Source: Thermodesulfobacteriota bacterium
Lineage (GTDB): Bacteria > Desulfobacterota > Syntrophobacteria > BM002
Assembly (NCBI GenBank): GCA_947259475.1
Contig: CAMYLW010000076.1
Span: 1-7,379 of the forward strand
DNA length: 7,379 nucleotides
Direction: 5' to 3'
Shown: piece by piece, positions 6,091 to 7,379 of the stretch
Layout: every line of letters starts with the position of its first letter
Numbering within the stretch: position 1 is the first letter of the stretch
Made by a program: the position numbers and the translations under genes
The notes under the pieces: generated by a model
The model's input: only the letters and a program-made list of their open reading frames with translations
Databases searched by the model: none
Told to the model about the DNA's origin: nothing

Positions 6091-7379
6091 TCACTGATAC
6101 TGCATCTTTTCCTGCTCAATAACGTCGATGAGCTCGTACATTATTTGGGGCAACCTCATGTTGACTCTATCCCATGACACAGTCTGAGGCGTTTCATAGA
6201 GTTGATCCCTCAGCTTCACTCCAGTTTCACCTACGGCCTGGGCAAGCCCGCTTTCTATGAAAGGCTTGAACTCTTCGTTCGCTGTGACGAAGCTTAAAAA
6301 GCGTTCAGTCAGCCGGTAGGGCGAGATCAGGAGATCTCCGGCCAAAAGAATGGCGTCCTTGAAAACAGTGCGCACCGCATACTCTTCTTCGTTGCGATCG
6401 TATCTCAATCCTGAAAAGGCGGCGTTGTCTGCGTACATCTTGATGAGTTGATCAGCCACATCCATGTAAGTGAGGGTGAGATCCCGAACGAAATGATCGG
6501 AAATCTCTAACCCCTCTTCAATAACGAGCGCATTTAGAAGGGTACTGACGATATCAACTCCCATCTTGTGGATTCCGCGACTGCCATCCTCTACCGATAT
6601 GGGTTGGTGTTTGTGATCATAGGGGCCATCGAGAACCTCCACTTGGGCAATGGTGTTGGCCTTGCGATAGACCTCAATGAGTGTAAAGATTTCCACGCCC
6701 CAGTTGGTAGCGAAGTGCATCCTCCGCAGCAAACTGTTTTCAAAGGCCACCTCCCCGGACAACTGATAGTGGAAATTGAGGAGAAAATCCACGATCCTGA
6801 GAACCTTATCCTCCTGAGTGTCGGTGAATTTTCTCTTGAGCGCAATAAGGAGAGGATCTAGCAGCAACCTTTTGGCGCGGCCGTAAAGCTGATCATTTTT
6901 CAGTCTGGCATAGAACGCCTTCGAAAACTGGTAGTTCAAGACCACGACCGGATAGAAAAGCCGGTCAATCATCTTGTGGTCAAACGTTCTAATATCTGCA
7001 TCAACCACGCCGATGCACTGAGCACCCAAGGCCAGAGCGATACCAAACGAGAGAAACATATTCCTGCCCTTGCCCGGCTCGTCGATTGCAAAACCTGCCT
7101 CTGAGAGTTTTTCGTAAATTGAAGCGAAACCTGAACCGTTGTTGTGCTGGATAATAAAGTTTGTCATGCCGTGCGATTTCAAAATTTCCGCCAGCTCATT
7201 CGCTTCTTCGTTGCTGGCACCATCCAGACCGAAAATAATATGTGATAGATATTCCACTGCCGAGAGCTGCTTGACAATGTTTTCAAGCACCGGACGATTT
7301 TCTTCCTCGGTGTATTCGGTGACAAGAAGCGGCACCACAAGCACGGCTTTCTTCCACCTGGAGTGGAACAGGAGCTTTT
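6091..7379 (-). CDS. GT81/GpgS-like glycosyltransferase (5' end beyond window)
   Basis: A GT-A fold glycosyltransferase resembling glucosyl-3-phosphoglycerate synthase, which moves a sugar from a nucleotide donor to 3-phosphoglycerate in compatible-solute or polysaccharide-primer pathways. Residues are numbered from the GTG at 7344. Seen: a VLVVPLLVTEY beta strand; a GKGRN loop (91-95); VVDADIR with a DxD-type metal site (D115, D117); NWGVEIFTLIEV (214-225), matching the GVE helix of GpgS; and DHKHQP (243-248), like the metal-binding His segment. About 150 helical residues follow (270-417), longer than the GpgS core I recall. The frame stays open past the GTG to the window edge (KLLFHSRWKKA precedes it), so the GTG is probably internal and the true start lies outside. 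Substrate and sugar cannot be set from sequence; mannosyl or other acceptor variants are possible. It converges on ntrX and is not in that operon. Confidence 0.75.
   Translation of the reverse strand, partial: KLLFHSRWKKAVLVVPLLVTEYTEEENRPVLENIVKQLSAVEYLSHIIFGLDGASNEEANELAEILKSHGMTNFIIQHNNGSGFASIYEKLSEAGFAIDEPGKGRNMFLSFGIALALGAQCIGVVDADIRTFDHKMIDRLFYPVVVLNYQFSKAFYARLKNDQLYGRAKRLLLDPLLIALKRKFTDTQEDKVLRIVDFLLNFHYQLSGEVAFENSLLRRMHFATNWGVEIFTLIEVYRKANTIAQVEVLDGPYDHKHQPISVEDGSRGIHKMGVDIVSTLLNALVIEEGLEISDHFVRDLTLTYMDVADQLIKMYADNAAFSGLRYDRNEEEYAVRTVFKDAILLAGDLLISPYRLTERFLSFVTANEEFKPFIESGLAQAVGETGVKLRDQLYETPQTVSWDRVNMRLPQIMYELIDVIEQEKMQYQ

Noticed and set aside
6065..6096. CAGTGA/TCACTG inverted repeat covering both convergent stop codons
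   Set aside because: Only six pairs with a 20-nt loop and no T tract. Two convergent TGA codons already supply half of the symmetry, so it is not supported as a bidirectional terminator.
6568..6861. 97-codon plus-strand open frame inside the glycosyltransferase gene
   Set aside because: Antisense shadow of the conserved GVE and HKHQP region on the minus strand, with no domain of its own.

Overview
The window reads as a conserved chromosomal segment from a Gram-negative, LPS-making bacterium. The best guess is a member of the Desulfobacterota (former Deltaproteobacteria). The reasons are an intact lpxC, a DUF4390-type gene directly upstream of an NtrY/NtrX pair, and a GT81-like glycosyltransferase of a type I associate with that group. 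Base composition is near-balanced, with AT-rich spacers. This placement is inference from gene content and not from a phylogeny.

Layout from left to right: (1) The last few codons of a plus-strand gene (ending about 32) are followed by a good intrinsic terminator (70-104). (2) An unusually long non-coding leader of over 380 bp carries a plausible extended -10 promoter (211-239) and several small dyads, and leads into lpxC (489-1418), the committed deacetylase of lipid A synthesis. (3) A 260-bp spacer with nested or competing inverted repeats follows. (4) Next is an apparent signalling operon: a secreted DUF4390-like protein (1679-2257), then after 26 nt the membrane histidine kinase NtrY (2284-4548), then after a 151-bp spacer the sigma-54-dependent response regulator NtrX (4700-6070). 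The ntrY-ntrX spacer is not plain: it has a GC-rich triloop hairpin just after the ntrY stop and two oppositely oriented three-unit arrays of a 7-bp repeat. (5) Convergent to ntrX, with only 20 bp between the stop codons, is a minus-strand GT81/GpgS-like glycosyltransferase (6091 to the window edge, 5' end missing).

How they may work together: NtrY has four predicted membrane helices, a periplasmic sensor region of about 180 residues, HAMP, PAS, HisKA and HATPase modules. NtrX has an intact phospho-acceptor Asp, Walker A/B, GAFTGA loop and a Fis-type helix-turn-helix. Together they form a complete membrane-to-sigma-54 pathway. The exported DUF4390 protein is placed to act in the same compartment as the NtrY sensor domain, but its function is unknown. 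No clear sigma-54 promoter was found in the window, so the targets of NtrX are not evident here. Nothing suggests a mobile element, CRISPR array, RNA gene or toxin-antitoxin system. The most unusual non-coding signal is the inverted heptad-repeat pair between ntrY and ntrX.
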